The notes under the pieces: generated by a model
Seen by the model: only the letters and a program-made list of their open reading frames with translations
Told to the model about the DNA's origin: nothing
The model's database searches: none
Made by a program: the position numbers and the translations under genes
Shown here: positions 28,020 to 37,838 of the stretch, in pieces
Layout: every line of letters starts with the position of its first letter
How positions within the stretch are numbered: the stretch's first letter is position 1
DNA from: Syntrophaceae bacterium
GTDB taxonomy: Bacteria; Desulfobacterota; Syntrophia; Syntrophales; UBA2185
Direction: 5' to 3'
DNA: 64,000 nt
Assembly (NCBI GenBank): GCA_003153775.1
Contig: PMBI01000050.1
Coordinates: 191,325 to 255,324 of the forward strand

Positions 28020-29452
28020 TGGCATATGAACCGGTAATAGGGCTGGAAATACATGCCCAGCTTCTTACTAAATCAAAAATATTCTGCAGCTGCTCAACAT
28101 TGTTCGGGGCGGAGCCCAATACCCACACCTGTGCCATATGCCTGGGGATGCCCGGTGTCCTTCCCGTCTTGAATAGGACTGTGGTTGAGTATACGATTAA
28201 AATGGCGCTCGCGACCAACTGCGCCATAAACGAGTCATGTAATTTCGCGAGGAAGAACTATTTCTATCCCGACCTTCCCAAAGGGTATCAGATATCCCAG
28301 TACGCCCAGCCTCTTTCCGAACACGGATATGTCGATATTGAACAGAACGAAGGAAAAAAGAGGATCGGCATAACGCGGATCCACATGGAGGAAGATGCAG
28401 GCAAAATGATTCACGATGAGCATCTGCCGTCGAGTTACATTGATCTTAACAGGACAGGGGTGCCGCTCATTGAGATTGTCAGTGAGCCGGATATGAGAAG
28501 CTCCGAGGAGGCCTCTGCCTATTTGAAAAGACTGCACGAAATACTCGTTTATCTGGAGATCTGTGACGGGAATATGGAAGAGGGGAGCTTCCGCTGTGAC
28601 GCCAATGTATCCATCAGGCCAAGAGGAGAAAACGCCTTCGGTACACGCACAGAACTGAAAAATATGAATTCCTTCAGAAATGTTCAGCGTGCCCTGGACT
28701 ATGAAATCAAACGGCAGCAGTATATCCTGGAGAGCGGCCAGGCGGTGATCCAGGAAACCAGGCTGTGGGATGATTCACAAGGGGTTACCCTATCCATGCG
28801 GGGAAAAGAAGAGGCCCACGATTACCGATATTTTCCCGATCCCGATCTGGTTCCTATAGTAATCGATGAGTCATGGGTGGCGGAAGTCAGAAAGAACCTT
28901 CCTGAACTTCCTCTGGCGAAACGGGAGCGGTTTATGAGAGATTATCAACTCCCTTCCTATGACGCCGGTGTATTAACGTCAAGCCGAGTACTCGCTGATT
29001 ACTTTGAAGATGTGGCCAACCTTTCCGGAAAGCCGAAAGCTGCGAGCAACTGGGTAATGGGGGACATCCTCCGATTCCTCAATGAGGAAAAGCGCGATAT
29101 AAAAGATTGTCCCATTCTTCCACAGTCACTCGCGGAAATGATTCAGCTCATTGAAAATGGGACCATCAGCGGGAAGATGGCCAAGGATATTATTGAAGAG
29201 ATGTACAGGACAGGCAAGCCGCCCACGACGATCATTGAAGAGAAGGGTATGGTTCAGATTACCGATGAGGCTGCGCTTGCTAAAACTATCGCCGAGATCC
29301 TGGCGGCAAATACGGCGCAGGTTGAACAGTACCGGGGCGGGAAAGAGAAGGTCTTTGGCTATTTTGTGGGTCAGGTAATGAAAGCGACCAAGGGAAAGGC
29401 CAATCCCCAGCTCATCAATGACCTTCTGAAAAAGATGTTAACAGCGTCGTAA
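28019..29452 (+). CDS. gatB: Asp/Glu-tRNA(Asn/Gln) amidotransferase subunit B
   Basis: Kinase/transamidase subunit that binds tRNA and ATP and activates the aminoacyl side chain. 477 residues starting [13 protein letters not shown], with Zn-site cysteines ([20 protein letters not shown]), [12 protein letters not shown] and the C-terminal YqeY-like tail domain ([16 protein letters not shown]). The presence of gatCAB suggests that Gln-tRNA and/or Asn-tRNA are made by the indirect route in this organism. Confidence 0.97.
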   Translation: MAYEPVIGLEIHAQLLTKSKIFCSCSTLFGAEPNTHTCAICLGMPGVLPVLNRTVVEYTIKMALATNCAINESCNFARKNYFYPDLPKGYQISQYAQPLSEHGYVDIEQNEGKKRIGITRIHMEEDAGKMIHDEHLPSSYIDLNRTGVPLIEIVSEPDMRSSEEASAYLKRLHEILVYLEICDGNMEEGSFRCDANVSIRPRGENAFGTRTELKNMNSFRNVQRALDYEIKRQQYILESGQAVIQETRLWDDSQGVTLSMRGKEEAHDYRYFPDPDLVPIVIDESWVAEVRKNLPELPLAKRERFMRDYQLPSYDAGVLTSSRVLADYFEDVANLSGKPKAASNWVMGDILRFLNEEKRDIKDCPILPQSLAEMIQLIENGTISGKMAKDIIEEMYRTGKPPTTIIEEKGMVQITDEAALAKTIAEILAANTAQVEQYRGGKEKVFGYFVGQVMKATKGKANPQLINDLLKKMLTAS

Positions 29453-29564
29453 TCATCCGGAGCCTTGGTGATAATATTTCTCAGAATGGTTATTTTATCG
29501 TTGCGAGGCTACATAGAGCAGACGAAGCAATCTTCTTTTCATCTCAAGAGGGAAAACTTATAAG

Positions 29565-30620
29565 ATGGGCAGTGCCGTCAGGACGATTTTCTGGAAAGAT
29601 GATGCGGTCGTAATGATCGACCAGAAGGCCCTTCCCCATGAAGAGCGCCACCTGACGCTTACTGACTACAAGGATGTCATCGCGGCAATCAAGGACCTGA
29701 CCGTCCGCGGCGCCCCGGCAATCGGGGTGGCTGCGGCAATGGGCATTGCGCTCGGCACGCTCCATCTTGCCGACTCATCAAGAGAAGACTTCAAGCGCGC
29801 GTTCCACAAAATCTGTGATCAGTTTTCGCAAACCCGCCCCACGGCAAGGAATCTCTTCTGGGCCATAGAGAGGATGAAAGCGCGTTTCAGCGAAGCGTTC
29901 TTAGCACCTACGGATCAGATCAAGAGGATTCTTGTAGAAGAAGCTATGCGCATCTGTGAGCAAGATATCGCTATAAATGAGAGAATCAGCATGAACGGAA
30001 GGTCGCTGATACAGGACGGCGATAATATCCTCACCCACTGCAATGCAGGCGCCTTGGCTACAGCGGGTTGCGGGACGGCACTCGGTGTCGTCAGTGCCGC
30101 CTGGGAGGAAGGGAAAAAGATACATGTCTTTGTCGATGAAACGCGACCCGTCCTCCAGGGAGCGCGACTCACAGCCTGGGAACTTATGAAAGAGAAGATA
30201 CCCGCCACGCTGATCACCGACAACATGGCAGGGTTCTTGATGAAGCAGGGAAGGGTCAGCAAGGTCATTGTCGGGGCGGACCGGATCGCCGCCAACGGTG
30301 ATGTGGCAAACAAGATCGGCACATATTCCCTCGCTGTCCTGGCAAAAGAACATGACATTCCTTTTTATGTGGCAGCGCCGTTATCTACCGTAGACGTGTC
30401 ACTGCAAAATGGTGATAAGATTCCCATCGAGGAAAGAGACGCGGAAGAGATCACGATGATTCGAGGAACAAGAGTGGCGCCTGAGGGCATGCATGTTTAT
30501 AATCCGGCCTTTGATGTTACTCCAAGCCGGTACATCACCGCTATTATAACCGAAGCAGGTGTTGTCTTTCCTCCTTATCGGGAAGGCATTGGAAAAATAG
30601 CACAGCGCCCTAAAAAATGA
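29565..30620 (+). CDS. mtnA: Methylthioribose-1-phosphate isomerase
   Basis: Isomerase of the methionine salvage pathway, converting methylthioribose-1-phosphate to methylthioribulose-1-phosphate; eIF2B-like fold. 351 residues with [15 protein letters not shown], the catalytic cysteine in [18 protein letters not shown] and the catalytic aspartate in [19 protein letters not shown]. It follows gatB by 112 bp; that gap contains a GCGAGGC...GAAGCAATCTT repeat fragment, so it probably has its own transcription start. No other mtn gene is in the window. An older name for members is aIF-2B-related protein. Confidence 0.95.
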   Translation: MGSAVRTIFWKDDAVVMIDQKALPHEERHLTLTDYKDVIAAIKDLTVRGAPAIGVAAAMGIALGTLHLADSSREDFKRAFHKICDQFSQTRPTARNLFWAIERMKARFSEAFLAPTDQIKRILVEEAMRICEQDIAINERISMNGRSLIQDGDNILTHCNAGALATAGCGTALGVVSAAWEEGKKIHVFVDETRPVLQGARLTAWELMKEKIPATLITDNMAGFLMKQGRVSKVIVGADRIAANGDVANKIGTYSLAVLAKEHDIPFYVAAPLSTVDVSLQNGDKIPIEERDAEEITMIRGTRVAPEGMHVYNPAFDVTPSRYITAIITEAGVVFPPYREGIGKIAQRPKK

Positions 30621-30857
30621 TGAAAGAAGCCAAAAGGTCCTATAAGCGGTCTTACACATTTCACTCATGGTCTAAGGACATTTACGATAAATAAGAGAAA
30701 CATAGATGCAGCAAATGCTGAATAGCCGCCACCGTGATGAGCTGAATTCTAGGGGTTGTATCATACCAGAAATGTATTGAGTCCAATCACATAGCCGAAG
30801 ATTAAGATCATTAACTCTGTTCAAGAAACGTTTGTATATTGAAAGATAAAATAGATC
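30621..30857. other. Non-coding stretch after mtnA
   Basis: AT-rich sequence of about 240 bp between mtnA and the cold-shock promoter. Small ORFs in the track on the minus strand here have no ribosome-binding site or recognisable sequence. I see no tRNA or clear repeat. Confidence 0.5.
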
Positions 30858-30886
30858 TTGACTTTCAGCTTTGACCATACTAAAAT
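30858..30886 (+). promoter_or_regulatory. Promoter of the cold-shock gene leader
   Basis: TTGACT (30858-30863), 17-bp spacer and TAAAAT (30881-30886), each one mismatch from consensus. It predicts a 5' leader of about 160 nt before the cold-shock ORF. Confidence 0.7.
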
Positions 30887-30962
30887 AATTTCAACATTTG
30901 CGCCCCGTAGAAATGATAGGGTGCAGTAGAAGTTGGATCAGACATATTGAAGTGCAAAGGTT

Positions 30963-31000
30963 GGCCACCATGCCCTTTAGGTCTTGGTGGCCTTTTTCTT
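30963..31000 (+). terminator. Terminator-like hairpin inside the cold-shock leader
   Basis: Perfect 8-bp stem GGCCACCA / TGGTGGCC with a 14-nt loop, followed by TTTTTCTTT. It lies about 60 bp upstream of the cold-shock ATG and downstream of the promoter, so it could be an attenuator, or it could end a small RNA of about 100 nt. Confidence 0.75.
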
Positions 31001-31056
31001 TCTGTCAAAACTGCAATCCGACTTTGAGAAAATTTTGAGAAAGGAGGATTTAAGCG

Positions 31057-31257
31057 ATGGCAGAAGGTAAAGTAAAGTGGTTTAATGAGCAGAAGGGCTT
31101 CGGTTTCATCGAAAAGGATGACGGCGGTGATGTGTTTGTTCATCACAGCGCCATTCAGGGCGAGGGCTTCAAGACGTTATATGAAGGTCAGCGAGTGAGC
31201 TTCGACGTTCAGCAGGGCAAGAAAGGCCCGGCAGCAGACAACGTGAAGGCCCTGTAA
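31057..31257 (+). CDS. Cold-shock protein (CspA family)
   Basis: 66-residue single OB-fold RNA/DNA chaperone. RNP1 (KGFGFIE) and RNP2 (VFVHHSAI) are intact, with the usual start [10 protein letters not shown] strong AAAGGAGG site precedes the ATG. The long leader with an internal terminator-like hairpin suggests post-initiation control. A second hairpin just downstream ends the transcript, so the gene is monocistronic. Confidence 0.97.
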   Translation: MAEGKVKWFNEQKGFGFIEKDDGGDVFVHHSAIQGEGFKTLYEGQRVSFDVQQGKKGPAADNVKAL

Positions 31258-31282
31258 GAGCACGATTGCCAGGAAACAAAAG

Positions 31283-31324
31283 AGGCACTCAAATATATAG
31301 GCAACTATAGACGAGTGCCTTTTG
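31283..31324 (+). terminator. Terminator after the cold-shock gene
   Basis: Stem AGGCACTC / GAGTGCCT with an internal TATAG/CTATA pairing and a following TTTTGCTTT tract, 26 bp after the stop codon. Confidence 0.85.
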
Positions 31325-31441
31325 CTTTGTATAAGCTACACGTATTATCGTCCCATTTTGACTTATTTCAGTTACGAGTTGGGAGCTTCACAACCGACAA
31401 GTCCGGCTCCTTAGGCGGGCGGCTCAGATGCAGGAGATTAA

Positions 31442-32023
31442 ATGATGCACAAACTTTCAATTTCTCTTTTCGCGGCTGTCACTATTATTTTCATGATAGC
31501 CCTGAACTACGAATACAGATTTGTATTTGCAGGGGAAACCTCTTTATATCAAGAAGCCCGTGACAACAGAATAGACAAGGCCATAGTGAAATCCATAGTA
31601 TGGGCCACCGATGAAGAGATTCGCAGATTCGCCGAGATTATAGAGAAGAAATATGGCAGCCAAATCGCGCAGATTTCAAGAAAGTATTACGCTTCCCCGG
31701 AAGATATCAAGGCTATTGCTATTGTCGAATCTTTGACTGATGAGAATGCCGAGTCCAGTGCCGGCGCTGTAGGCCTGATGGGAGTCAAGCGAACGACAGG
31801 CAAGGAAATGGGTTTTGATGATGTCGAGGGTCCCCTAAATAACCTTAAGGCCGGAACAAAATACTACAAGATGTTGCTCAAAAAATTTAAGGACCGGGAA
31901 CTGGCCCTGGCAGCCTATAACCTTGGTCCGGGTGAAGTTGGAAACAGATTGAACAACGGATTTGACCCTGAAACAATCGCCTATATCTGGAAAATCAGAA
32001 GAGTGAGCCGCCTCGTTATTTAA
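31442..32023 (+). CDS. Secreted lytic transglycosylase (SLT/LT-C fold)
   Basis: 193-residue protein with an N-terminal hydrophobic segment at about 5-22 (SISLFAAVTIIFMIALNY), a signal peptide or anchor. The SLT domain follows: catalytic glutamate in AIAIVESL, then SSAGAVGLMGV, GTKYYKMLLKKF and AAYNLGPGEV. It would cleave peptidoglycan glycan strands in the periplasm, producing anhydro-muropeptides. AGGAG precedes the ATG. It stands alone between the cold-shock gene and carB (convergent). The linker between signal and domain is charged and helical. Confidence 0.88.
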   Translation: MMHKLSISLFAAVTIIFMIALNYEYRFVFAGETSLYQEARDNRIDKAIVKSIVWATDEEIRRFAEIIEKKYGSQIAQISRKYYASPEDIKAIAIVESLTDENAESSAGAVGLMGVKRTTGKEMGFDDVEGPLNNLKAGTKYYKMLLKKFKDRELALAAYNLGPGEVGNRLNNGFDPETIAYIWKIRRVSRLVI

Positions 32024-32086
32024 GATGTGATGGCGTCCCTTGCCCCAACTTTCTTCGGTCCCTTAACCATTTCCTTTTGATTTCAG

Positions 32087-35000
32087 TTAGCACTTGATTT
32101 CCGTGTGGTAAGCTTGCAGGGATTTTGCACGGCTATGCCGCTCGCGGTTTGCCGCTATTCCCTTGGCAGCTGCAACAGCCGCCGCCACGGTGGTAATGTA
32201 AGGGATCTTGTGTTTGATGGCGTTTTTTCGGATATATGAATCATCGTGCTTTCCCACTCTTCCATTCGGCGTGTTGATCACCAACTGTATTTCCCTGTTC
32301 TTGATGCCATCGACGATATCGGGCCTCCCCTCATGCATCTTGAGAATGGGCTCCGTCGTGATACCGCTTCGCAGAAGGTACTTGTGGGTTCCCTCCGTGG
32401 ACTTGATGTGGAAGCCGAGTCTTTGGAATTCCCTTGCCACCTCGAGCACACCCCCCTTATCCTTATCGTCCACAGTGATCAGGACCGTCCCCTCATTGGG
32501 AAGAACCTGCTGCGCGGCCTCCTCCGCCTTATAGAAGGCAAGGCCGAAGGAATCGGCAAGGCCTAAGACCTCCCCCGTAGATCGCATCTCCGGCCCAAGT
32601 ACCGGGTCTACCTCAGGGAACATGTTGAAGGGGAAGACCGCTTCCTTCACGCCGAAGTGTCTGAACGACCTCTCCTTGAGATTCAGGTCAGCAATCTTCT
32701 TCCCTAACATGATCTGGGTGGCAATGCGCGCCATGGAAATATTGCAGACCTTGGACACGAGGGGTACGGTTCTGGATGCCCTGGGGTTGGCTTCCAGGAT
32801 GTAGACCACATCGTCTGCAATGGCGTACTGTATATTCATAAGGCCTACGACGTTGAACTCCACGGCGATCTTCCTCGTGTAGTCGCAGATGGTATCAACA
32901 TGACGGACGGGAATACTTATGGGCGGGATCACGCAGGCCGAATCGCCCGAGTGTATGCCGGCAAGCTCGATGTGCTCCATCACTGCGGGAACAAAGGCAT
33001 CGGTCCCGTCAGAAATTGCGTCCGCCTCGGCCTCGATGGCATTCTCCAGAAATTTATCTATGAGGATGGGACGTTCCGGCGTTACTCCCACAGCTGCGGC
33101 CAAGTAGCGCTTCAGCATCTGTTCGTCGTGAACCACTTCCATGCCGCGACCGCCAAGAACATAGGAGGGACGCACCATGAGGGGATAGCCGATTTTCGCG
33201 GCAATCCGGATAGCGTCTTCCAGAGTGCTCGCCATTCCTGACTCCGGCATAGGGATACCGAGCTTCTTCATCATCTGGCGAAAACGATCGCGGTCTTCTG
33301 CAAGATCTATTGTCTCGGGAGAAGTGCCGATTATCTTAACGCCCGCTTGATGGAGTTCGTTCGCAATATTCAGGGGCGTCTGTCCCCCGAATTGAACGAT
33401 AACTCCCTCGGGTTTTTCCTTCTCGTAAATAGAGAGTACATCCTCCACTGTGAGGGGCTCGAAGTAAAGTTTATCCGAGGTATCGTAGTCTGTGGATACG
33501 GTCTCCGGATTGCAATTCACCATGATAGACTCGTAGCCCTCGTCGCGCAGGGCAAATGCTGCATGAACGCAGCAGTAATCGAACTCGATCCCCTGGCCGA
33601 TTCGATTAGGCCCGCCCCCCAGGACCATAATCTTCCTGCGGTCGCTTACACCAACTTTATCCGGGGCATTATAGGTTGAATAATAATAAGCAGCGTCTTC
33701 CACTCCGCTCACCGGTACGGCGTCCCATCTCTGGCCAAGTCCCAGTTTCAGGCGCCGCTGCCGTATCGTCTTCTCAGGAACCTTGAATAGCATAGCGAGG
33801 TAACGGTCTGAAAAGCCGTCCCTCTTAGCCTGCAGCAGAAGGTCGTCGGGCAGGTTCTCCATACTGTACTGGCTGATCTTCTCTTCAAGCTCCACAAGCT
33901 CCTTCATCTGTTCTATGAACCAGGGCTTGATATAGGTTCTCTTGTAGAGATCTTCCACCGGGGCTCCTTTCCGCAGGGCCTCGTACATGATAAACTGACG
34001 CTCGCTCGATGGTTCATAGAGGAGGTCCATGAGTTCTTCGAGTGTCTTCTGGTGGAAGTTCTTCACGAAACCAAGGCCGTAACGACTCTTCTCCAGGGAG
34101 CGGATGGACTTCTGAAAGGCCTCTTTATATGTCTTGCCGATGCTCATGACCTCACCGACGGCGCGCATCTGGGTGCCGAGTTTATCCTCAGCGCCGGGGA
34201 ACTTCTCGAAATCCCAGCGGGAGAATTTGACTACTACATAATCGCCCCAGGGTATGTATTTATCGAGAGTGCCTTCGCGCCAGTAAGGGATCTCATCAAG
34301 TGTGAGGCCGCCCGCAAGAAGCGATGATACATAGGCAATGGGGAATCCTGTTGCCTTTGAGGCGAGGGCGGATGAGCGTGAGGTTCTCGGGTTTATTTCG
34401 ATGACGACTACACGTCCGGTTTCAGGGTCGTGGGCAAACTGGATATTTGTGCCGCCGATAACCTGGATGGCCTCGACAATGTCATAAGAATGCTTCTGGA
34501 GGCGCTTCTGGAGATCGGAATCGATGGTGAGCATGGGGGCCGTGCAGTAGGAATCACCCGTGTGTACACCCATGGCATCCACGTTCTCGATGAAGCAGAC
34601 GGTTATCATCTGATTCTTCGCGTCGCGGACTACCTCAAGTTCCAACTCCTCCCAGCCGAGGACCGATTCCTCTATCAGAATCTGTCCCACAAGGCTCGCC
34701 GATATGCCGCGGCTCGCCACTGTGCGGAGCTCTTCAAGGTTGTAAACCAGTCCTCCCCCCGTTCCTCCCATGGTATACGCAGGGCGGATAACCACAGGGT
34801 AACCGATTCTTGCAGCGACCTCCTTGGCCTCCTCAACGGTGTAAGCCGGTTCGCTCCGCGGCATCTCGATTCCAAGTTTATTCATCGTTTCCTTGAAGGC
34901 AATACGGTCCTCGCCTCTTTCGATGGCATCAACCTGGACACCGATGACCTTGACGCCGTATTTCTCGAGGACACCCGCGCGGTGCAGTTCTGAGGTAAGA

Positions 35001-35290
35001 TTGAGGCCGTTCTGCCCACCAAGGTTGGGCAGGATCGCATCGGGTCGTTCGTTTTCTATGATCTCTGTCAGGTGCTGGAGGTTTAATGGTTCCACATATG
35101 TGACATCGGCCATGCCCGGGTCTGTCATGATCGTGGCCGGGTTGGAATTTACCAGCACGATCTTGTAGCCGAGCTTGCGTAAGGCCTTGCATGCCTGAGT
35201 ACCCGAATAATCGAATTCGCATGCCTGGCCTATAACAATGGGACCCGATCCTACGATCAACACTTTGTTAATATCAGGGCGTTTCGGCAT
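32087..35290 (-). CDS. carB: Carbamoyl-phosphate synthase large subunit
   Basis: Makes carbamoyl phosphate from bicarbonate, ammonia and two ATP for arginine and pyrimidine synthesis. 1067 residues with the two homologous synthetase halves: first half KVLIVGSGPIVIGQACEFDYSG, GGTGGGLVYN and EINPRTSRSSALASKATG; second half MVLGGGPNRIGQGIEFDYCCVH, VLGGRGMEVVHD and EANPRASRTVPLVSK; then the C-terminal regulatory MGS-like domain (NTPNGR, ending with the basic tail). carA is not adjacent. AAAGGA lies 7 nt from the ATG. Confidence 0.97.
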   Translation of the reverse strand: MPKRPDINKVLIVGSGPIVIGQACEFDYSGTQACKALRKLGYKIVLVNSNPATIMTDPGMADVTYVEPLNLQHLTEIIENERPDAILPNLGGQNGLNLTSELHRAGVLEKYGVKVIGVQVDAIERGEDRIAFKETMNKLGIEMPRSEPAYTVEEAKEVAARIGYPVVIRPAYTMGGTGGGLVYNLEELRTVASRGISASLVGQILIEESVLGWEELELEVVRDAKNQMITVCFIENVDAMGVHTGDSYCTAPMLTIDSDLQKRLQKHSYDIVEAIQVIGGTNIQFAHDPETGRVVVIEINPRTSRSSALASKATGFPIAYVSSLLAGGLTLDEIPYWREGTLDKYIPWGDYVVVKFSRWDFEKFPGAEDKLGTQMRAVGEVMSIGKTYKEAFQKSIRSLEKSRYGLGFVKNFHQKTLEELMDLLYEPSSERQFIMYEALRKGAPVEDLYKRTYIKPWFIEQMKELVELEEKISQYSMENLPDDLLLQAKRDGFSDRYLAMLFKVPEKTIRQRRLKLGLGQRWDAVPVSGVEDAAYYYSTYNAPDKVGVSDRRKIMVLGGGPNRIGQGIEFDYCCVHAAFALRDEGYESIMVNCNPETVSTDYDTSDKLYFEPLTVEDVLSIYEKEKPEGVIVQFGGQTPLNIANELHQAGVKIIGTSPETIDLAEDRDRFRQMMKKLGIPMPESGMASTLEDAIRIAAKIGYPLMVRPSYVLGGRGMEVVHDEQMLKRYLAAAVGVTPERPILIDKFLENAIEAEADAISDGTDAFVPAVMEHIELAGIHSGDSACVIPPISIPVRHVDTICDYTRKIAVEFNVVGLMNIQYAIADDVVYILEANPRASRTVPLVSKVCNISMARIATQIMLGKKIADLNLKERSFRHFGVKEAVFPFNMFPEVDPVLGPEMRSTGEVLGLADSFGLAFYKAEEAAQQVLPNEGTVLITVDDKDKGGVLEVAREFQRLGFHIKSTEGTHKYLLRSGITTEPILKMHEGRPDIVDGIKNREIQLVINTPNGRVGKHDDSYIRKNAIKHKIPYITTVAAAVAAAKGIAANRERHSRAKSLQAYHTEIKC

Positions 35291-35552
35291 AAAATTATCC
35301 TTTGAATATAATTGAAGATTAAAATTTCTTATGCAGCCTCACAGACATTGAAGATAGAGGGAGAAGGAAGCCACAAATTTTCTTACAAACCCATACAATC
35401 AGTGATATTTAACTTCATTTTAGTTTTCGTCCAAAAGCAACTTGGCGGGTCATTCCGGAGTGGAATTAGCATGCAAAAATGTTAAATTTCAGCGTATCTT
35501 AATTACATAAATGTATCAAATGGCGCCGTGAATATAAGGGAGTCATATCTTG

Positions 35553-35693
35553 ATGTCAAGACAAAAAAAGAAAAGACACGACAAGAGTGATCATGTGAAA
35601 CCTGATACAACGAAAAGGAGAGATCTACGGAGAGAGGACTATTTCCCTGGTGTTGACAGTCTCGATCTTTTTTTCTATACTTCCCCACTTTAA
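35553..35693 (+). CDS. Possible small basic protein (doubtful)
   Basis: 46-codon ORF below the track cut-off. It starts MSRQKKKRHDKSD, is very rich in Lys, Arg and Asp, and ends FFYTSPL. GGGAG lies 12 nt upstream of the ATG, longer than ideal. Its 3' part overlaps a near-consensus promoter for the ABC-F gene, which argues that it may be chance. No family recognised. Confidence 0.25.
   Translation: MSRQKKKRHDKSDHVKPDTTKRRDLRREDYFPGVDSLDLFFYTSPL
35653..35681 (+). promoter_or_regulatory. Promoter of the ABC-F gene
   Basis: TTGACA (35653-35658), 17-bp spacer, TATACT (35676-35681), close to full sigma-70 consensus; 34 bp before the ABC-F ATG. Confidence 0.8.
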
Positions 35694-35715
35694 GAAATCA
35701 AGATTCGGCGTTTAA

Positions 35716-37722
35716 TTGATGATTTATCTAAACAACATCTCTCTCGCCTTCGCTGACAACACGATCTTCGATAACATTACCTGGATGATTCCGGAGAAAA
35801 GCAGGATCGGTCTCGTCGGGGATAACGGCACCGGGAAGACCACCCTTTTCAGGGCTATCCTCGGGATGGTCGATGTCGATGAAGGCAGCATAGAGATTCC
35901 GAACAGAAAAAACAGGACGATAGGCTATCTGCCCCAGGACCTGGTGGAACTTGAGCCCTTTCCCCTCATGGAATATCTGAGGAAGAGGAGCGGTATAGAA
36001 GATATTGAACGGACGCTGAAAGATCATGAAGTACGTATGTCCCGGTCTGATTCGGGCTCGGCCGAGTATCAGGAGATAATGAAGGCATACGAAGCCGCGA
36101 CTGCCCGTTTTCAGGCCGCCGAGGGTTATCGCTTTGATGCAAAGGCAAAGCAGATACTAAACGGCTTCGGGTTTCGTGAAAAGGATTTCGGGAAGAACTG
36201 CACTGAATTTTCCGGCGGCTGGAAGATGCGCATCCTGATTGCGCTGATCTTGCTGTCCGCACCGGATATCATGCTCCTCGACGAACCAACCAATCACCTC
36301 GATACGGAGAGTATGGAATGGCTGGAGAGCTATCTGAAAAATTACCACGGCACCCTGCTTGCAATTGCCCATGACCGTGTGTTCCTCGACAAAATGGTCA
36401 ATCAGATAGTGGCGCTCGCCAATCATCGGCTCACCGTCTACAAGGGAAACTACTCCTACTATCTCGCGGAAAAGGACCGGCGTCTCGAAGCCCTGAAAAA
36501 GCAGATGGCCCTTCAGCGTGGAGAGATCAAGAAGACGCAGGAATTCATCGAGCGGTTCCGGTATAAGGCCACCAAGGCCAAGCAGGTCCAGAGCCGCATC
36601 AAGATGCTCGAACGGTTTGAAGTCATTGAAAGCGAAAGAAGCAGGAGGCAGGTTCACATCAGATTTCCCGAAGCGCCGAAAAGCGGCAGGGAAGTTGTAT
36701 CTGCAAGACAGGTCGGGAAAAGCTATGGGGACCTCCGCGTTTTCAATCCATTTGACCTCACAATCTGGAGGGGTGAAAAGATCGCTCTCGTCGGCGTCAA
36801 CGGGGCCGGTAAATCCACCCTGGCCAGGATTCTCGCCGGTACGGAAGATCCGTCTTCCGGGAAGGTGACCTACGGCCTCAACGTGAGCATGGCCTTCTTC
36901 TCTCAGGAAAGCGCCGAGAATCTCGACTATGGGCGCACCATCTGGGACGATGTCTCCCTGACCGGCCTTCGCAGCAATGATCAGGAAAAAAGGAACCTCC
37001 TCGGAACTTTTCTTTTCTCCGGAAATGACGTCTATAAGGAGATTTCCGTGCTCTCCGGCGGAGAGAAGTCGCGTCTTGCCCTGCTGAAAATTCTTCTCCA
37101 GGATTCCAACCTCCTGATCCTTGACGAACCTACCAATCATCTCGACCTCAAGACGAAAGAGATCCTCCAGAATGCCCTGCTCGGGTACACAGGCACGGTG
37201 GTAATAGTATCCCACGATCGTTTCTTCCTGGATCGCCTCGTCACCAGGGTGATAGAGATTCGCGACGGGTGGTGCTATGAATATCTTGGCAACTACTCCT
37301 ACTTCATCCAGAAACGCGGTGAAATGGCCGCGGCGACAATCGGCGCATCAGTGGCCGGCAATCCGTCTGTAACAGCAACACCGCCTGAAGTGAGTGAGAC
37401 GACGCCCGGACGCAGGCCTTTCAAAACGAAGGACGAAAAGCGGATCGAGGCTGAGGAAAGAAACCGGCTCTCGCGCATCATGAGCGAGTTTAAGACGAAA
37501 CTGAAAGTACTGGAGAATCAAATTGTCCGTCTCGAAGAGAAAAAGGCGGATAATGAAAAGATTCTCTGCGAGCCGGATATTCACCGGGATCCGCAGAAGA
37601 TCAAAAGCCTGAGTCAGGAGCTGCATGATATTACCAGGGAACTTGAAAATCTATACGCTTCATGGGAGACGCTTACCCAGGAAATTGAAGCCCACGAAGC
37701 CGGGAATAGCGCCGGAATTTAA
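35716..37722 (+). CDS. ABC-F family ATPase (Uup/EttA-like ribosome-associated)
   Basis: 668-residue soluble protein with two ABC ATPase domains and no membrane segments, the hallmark of ABC-F translation factors. Walker A motifs GDNGTGKTT and GVNGAGKST, signatures FSGGWKMR and LSGGEKSR, and two LLDEPTNHLD / ILDEPTNHLD Walker B boxes are seen. The inter-domain linker (about 235-300) is rich in Lys/Arg/Gln, as in the P-site tRNA interaction motif. A long C-terminal coiled-coil extension (about 560-660) resembles Uup. It probably acts on stalled ribosomes or DNA; it is not a transporter. Confidence 0.92.
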   Translation: MMIYLNNISLAFADNTIFDNITWMIPEKSRIGLVGDNGTGKTTLFRAILGMVDVDEGSIEIPNRKNRTIGYLPQDLVELEPFPLMEYLRKRSGIEDIERTLKDHEVRMSRSDSGSAEYQEIMKAYEAATARFQAAEGYRFDAKAKQILNGFGFREKDFGKNCTEFSGGWKMRILIALILLSAPDIMLLDEPTNHLDTESMEWLESYLKNYHGTLLAIAHDRVFLDKMVNQIVALANHRLTVYKGNYSYYLAEKDRRLEALKKQMALQRGEIKKTQEFIERFRYKATKAKQVQSRIKMLERFEVIESERSRRQVHIRFPEAPKSGREVVSARQVGKSYGDLRVFNPFDLTIWRGEKIALVGVNGAGKSTLARILAGTEDPSSGKVTYGLNVSMAFFSQESAENLDYGRTIWDDVSLTGLRSNDQEKRNLLGTFLFSGNDVYKEISVLSGGEKSRLALLKILLQDSNLLILDEPTNHLDLKTKEILQNALLGYTGTVVIVSHDRFFLDRLVTRVIEIRDGWCYEYLGNYSYFIQKRGEMAAATIGASVAGNPSVTATPPEVSETTPGRRPFKTKDEKRIEAEERNRLSRIMSEFKTKLKVLENQIVRLEEKKADNEKILCEPDIHRDPQKIKSLSQELHDITRELENLYASWETLTQEIEAHEAGNSAGI

Positions 37723-37725
37723 ATA

Positions 37726-37820
37726 GCAGACCTGAGGGTCTGCACTACATTCATCTTGTCATTCCCGCGCACGCGGGAATCCAGATTGTATTCTTATGTA
37801 GTGCAGGACTTTAGTCCTGC
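37726..37820. repeat. Composite nested palindromic repeat (REP/MITE-like)
   Basis: Three perfect hairpins in 95 bp: GCAGACC/GGTCTGC, ATTCCCGCG/CGCGGGAAT and GCAGGAC/GTCCTGC. The outer parts also pair with each other as GCACTACAT ... ATGTAGTGC. The middle unit (GTCATTCCCGCG...) recurs in altered form at about 44.0 kb and 51.95 kb. Confidence 0.85.
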
Positions 37821-37838
37821 TCGCATAGTGAATTTCTT

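Larger units (their letters stand above)
35291..35715. other. 425-bp divergent intergenic region carB / ABC-F
   Basis: AT-rich region between divergently transcribed genes. It contains a good plus-strand promoter (35653-35681) and a possible 46-codon basic ORF (35553-35693). No repeat or RNA gene was recognised. Confidence 0.6.

Noticed and set aside
29496-29540. GCGAGGC...GAAGCAATCTT sequence before mtnA considered as a tRNA-like or riboswitch element
   Set aside because: No cloverleaf or known riboswitch core; it resembles a dispersed repeat fragment.
34430-34993. 187-residue plus-strand ORF opposite carB
   Set aside because: Antisense shadow in a conserved carB region with no ribosome-binding site or recognisable family.
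35560-35620. Partial parS-like match (ATGTGAAAC) and other CACGTG-like words
   Set aside because: Only about 10 of 16 bases agree with TGTTTCACGTGAAACA; no convincing parS found by eye.
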